Shown one piece after another: positions 62,908 through 64,000 of a stretch of DNA of 64,000 nt. The notes under the pieces were generated by a model. That model was not told the origin of the DNA. It worked only from the letters and a program-made list of their open reading frames with translations, and made no database searches. The stretch lies in NCBI RefSeq assembly GCF_003663945.1, contig NZ_RCCH01000005.1, positions 62,001 to 126,000 of the forward strand, written 5' to 3'. Position 1 is the first letter of the stretch. The number at the start of each line of letters is the position of its first letter. This stretch comes from Lacinutrix venerupis (lineage in GTDB: Bacteria > Bacteroidota > Bacteroidia > Flavobacteriales > Flavobacteriaceae). Both the position numbers and the translations under genes were made by a program.

Positions 62908-64000
62908 TTAAATAACCTCAAACAGTTTTCCTGGTAATGGTCTTACCACTCCTTTTAACTCCATATTCAACAAAATACCAGCAACTTTAAAAGTAGGCAT
63001 ATTACAGTTTAAAGCTATAATATCTAACATTTGTTTATCGTGGACTTTTAAGTAATTGTAAATTACTTTTTCGTTATCATCAAGCTCTACAAAAAGTTGT
63101 TTTTGTATTGGCTGCTTTTGTTCTTCTTCTAATTGCCAATTTAATAAGTACGGCACGTCTAACGGTGTTGAGAGTAAATGTGCTTTTTGCTGTTTTATTA
63201 AATTATTGCATCCAGTACTTTGCGAATCTGTTGTTCGACCAGGAACAGCAAATACATCTCGGTTGTATGAGTTTGCAATATCTGCAGTAACTAAACTACC
63301 ACCTCTTTCCGCACTTTCTATAACAATTGTTGCTTCACTAATTCCTGCAATTATTCTGTTTCTTTTTAAAAAATTATTTCTATCAAAACTAGAAGTACTC
63401 CAAAAATCTGTAAAAAAGCCACCATTGTTTTCAACATCTGCCATATATTTTTTGTGGGTCTTTGGATAAATTTGATTTAAACCATGAGCCAAACAACCTA
63501 TGGTTTGCAAATTATGTTTTATAGCAGCCTTTTGCGCAGTAATATCTGTACCATAGGCAAAACCAGAAACTATTACAGGATCATAAATAGCAAGTTCTTC
63601 TACTAACTTTTCGCAAAAAGCAATCCCTGAAGTGGTAATTTTTCTTGCTCCAACAATACTTATAATATGTTTTTTATTTAGGTTTATATTACCAGCTTCA
63701 AAAAGTAATATTGGACTATCTATACAATGTTTTAATTTTTCAGGATAGGTTTCAGAATTAAAATAGTGTGTTTTTAAACCTTCAGCTTTAATAAATTCTA
63801 ACTCAGCTTGAGCTGCTTTAAAATGATTAGGGTTAAATAAATCAGAAATTGTTACACTACCAATTCCATCAATTTTTAAAAGATTTTGTTTCTTTTCTTT
63901 AAGCACAGCTTCCGCAGAACCGCAATGAGCTATCAGTTTTTTTGCTGTTACATCACCTATTTTTATGACATTTTGTAAAGCTAAAACGTAAATTAAGTCG
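62908..64000 (-). CDS. dprA: DNA processing protein DprA (5' end beyond the window)
   Basis: DprA loads RecA onto incoming single-stranded DNA in natural transformation. The Rossmann-like core has VGARKITTSGIAFCEKLV, VSGFAYGTDITAQKAA, RNRIIAGISEATIVIES, and a C-terminal winged helix (~285-332). An in-frame GTG at 63906 could be taken as the start, but the frame stays open to base 64000 and encodes the HhH/SAM-like N-terminus (LIYVLALQNVIKIGDVTAKK), so the true start is outside. Confidence 0.93.
   Translation of the reverse strand, partial: DLIYVLALQNVIKIGDVTAKKLIAHCGSAEAVLKEKKQNLLKIDGIGSVTISDLFNPNHFKAAQAELEFIKAEGLKTHYFNSETYPEKLKHCIDSPILLFEAGNINLNKKHIISIVGARKITTSGIAFCEKLVEELAIYDPVIVSGFAYGTDITAQKAAIKHNLQTIGCLAHGLNQIYPKTHKKYMADVENNGGFFTDFWSTSSFDRNNFLKRNRIIAGISEATIVIESAERGGSLVTADIANSYNRDVFAVPGRTTDSQSTGCNNLIKQQKAHLLSTPLDVPYLLNWQLEEEQKQPIQKQLFVELDDNEKVIYNYLKVHDKQMLDIIALNCNMPTFKVAGILLNMELKGVVRPLPGKLFEVI

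Noticed and set aside
63904-63906. GTG at 63904-63906 as the dprA start
   Set aside because: The frame stays open to the window edge and encodes the conserved N-terminal domain, so the GTG is internal.

Overview
The window is a stretch of AT-rich chromosome (about one third GC by eye) from a member of the Flavobacteriaceae (Bacteroidota), most likely marine. Signs of this are a gldH gliding lipoprotein, DUF2480, DUF3078 and IPExxxVDY-family proteins, OmpA proteins with thrombospondin type 3 repeats, almost no Shine-Dalgarno sequences, TTG starts in A/T-rich context, and many TAnnTTTG (-7) Bacteroidota promoters. I cannot name a genus. I see no prophage, insertion sequence or CRISPR array. This is core genome with a few accessory spacers.

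Layout. 1-4429: Fe-S assembly (end of sufS, a META-domain lipoprotein, sufE, sufT), an ABC exporter and DUF2480. 4541-10833: a DUF3078 protein, a DUF6265 lipoprotein, a class A PBP, hflX and an exonuclease/endonuclease-fold protein. 10907-21308: superoxide dismutase, an AddA-like helicase-nuclease, kbl, an abundant-type OmpA protein, an AddB-like nuclease and an alpha/beta hydrolase. 21305-32593: a hybrid sensor kinase, a MATE pump, a tiny membrane protein coupled to queD, lpxH, an MFS transporter, an OmpA protein, recJ, OsmC and AhpD-like proteins. 32668-38277: a second class A PBP, gldH, ricT and trhO. 38805-42475: recA and an ECF sigma / anti-sigma operon. 42971-51722: purF, a PfkB kinase, RNase H, purN, acpP-fabF-rnc, an IPExxxVDY protein and pyk. 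51797-61189: a DtxR-regulated Mn/Fe ABC transporter operon, feoA-feoB with a Cys-rich partner, and a SCO protein. 61358-64000: rseP, tRNA-Asn and dprA, which runs off the right edge.

The most interesting signals lie outside the long genes. (1) A 37-base block of ECF-type promoter sequence occurs twice with 35 of 37 bases identical. One copy drives the lipoprotein / sigma / anti-sigma operon at 39910. The other faces away from recA and drives a hidden unit of about 250 nt with a 30-codon ORF and its own terminator. (2) Downstream of purF, two tandem copies of a conserved hairpin, linker and terminator look like duplicated small RNA genes. (3) A structured GCGTTA...TAACGC element occurs in two distant spacers. 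(4) A pair of REP-like palindromes sits inside the metal transporter operon. (5) The outer-membrane protein gene of that operon carries an in-frame TGA just before its expected last beta strand.

The genes tie together around metals and envelope stress. A DtxR-type regulator with a palindrome at its own promoter heads a six-gene operon for a divalent metal. FeoAB imports Fe(II), the SUF proteins build Fe-S clusters and SodA detoxifies superoxide. RseP is a plausible site-2 protease for the single-span anti-sigma protein encoded 20 kb away. That last link is inference from family knowledge.
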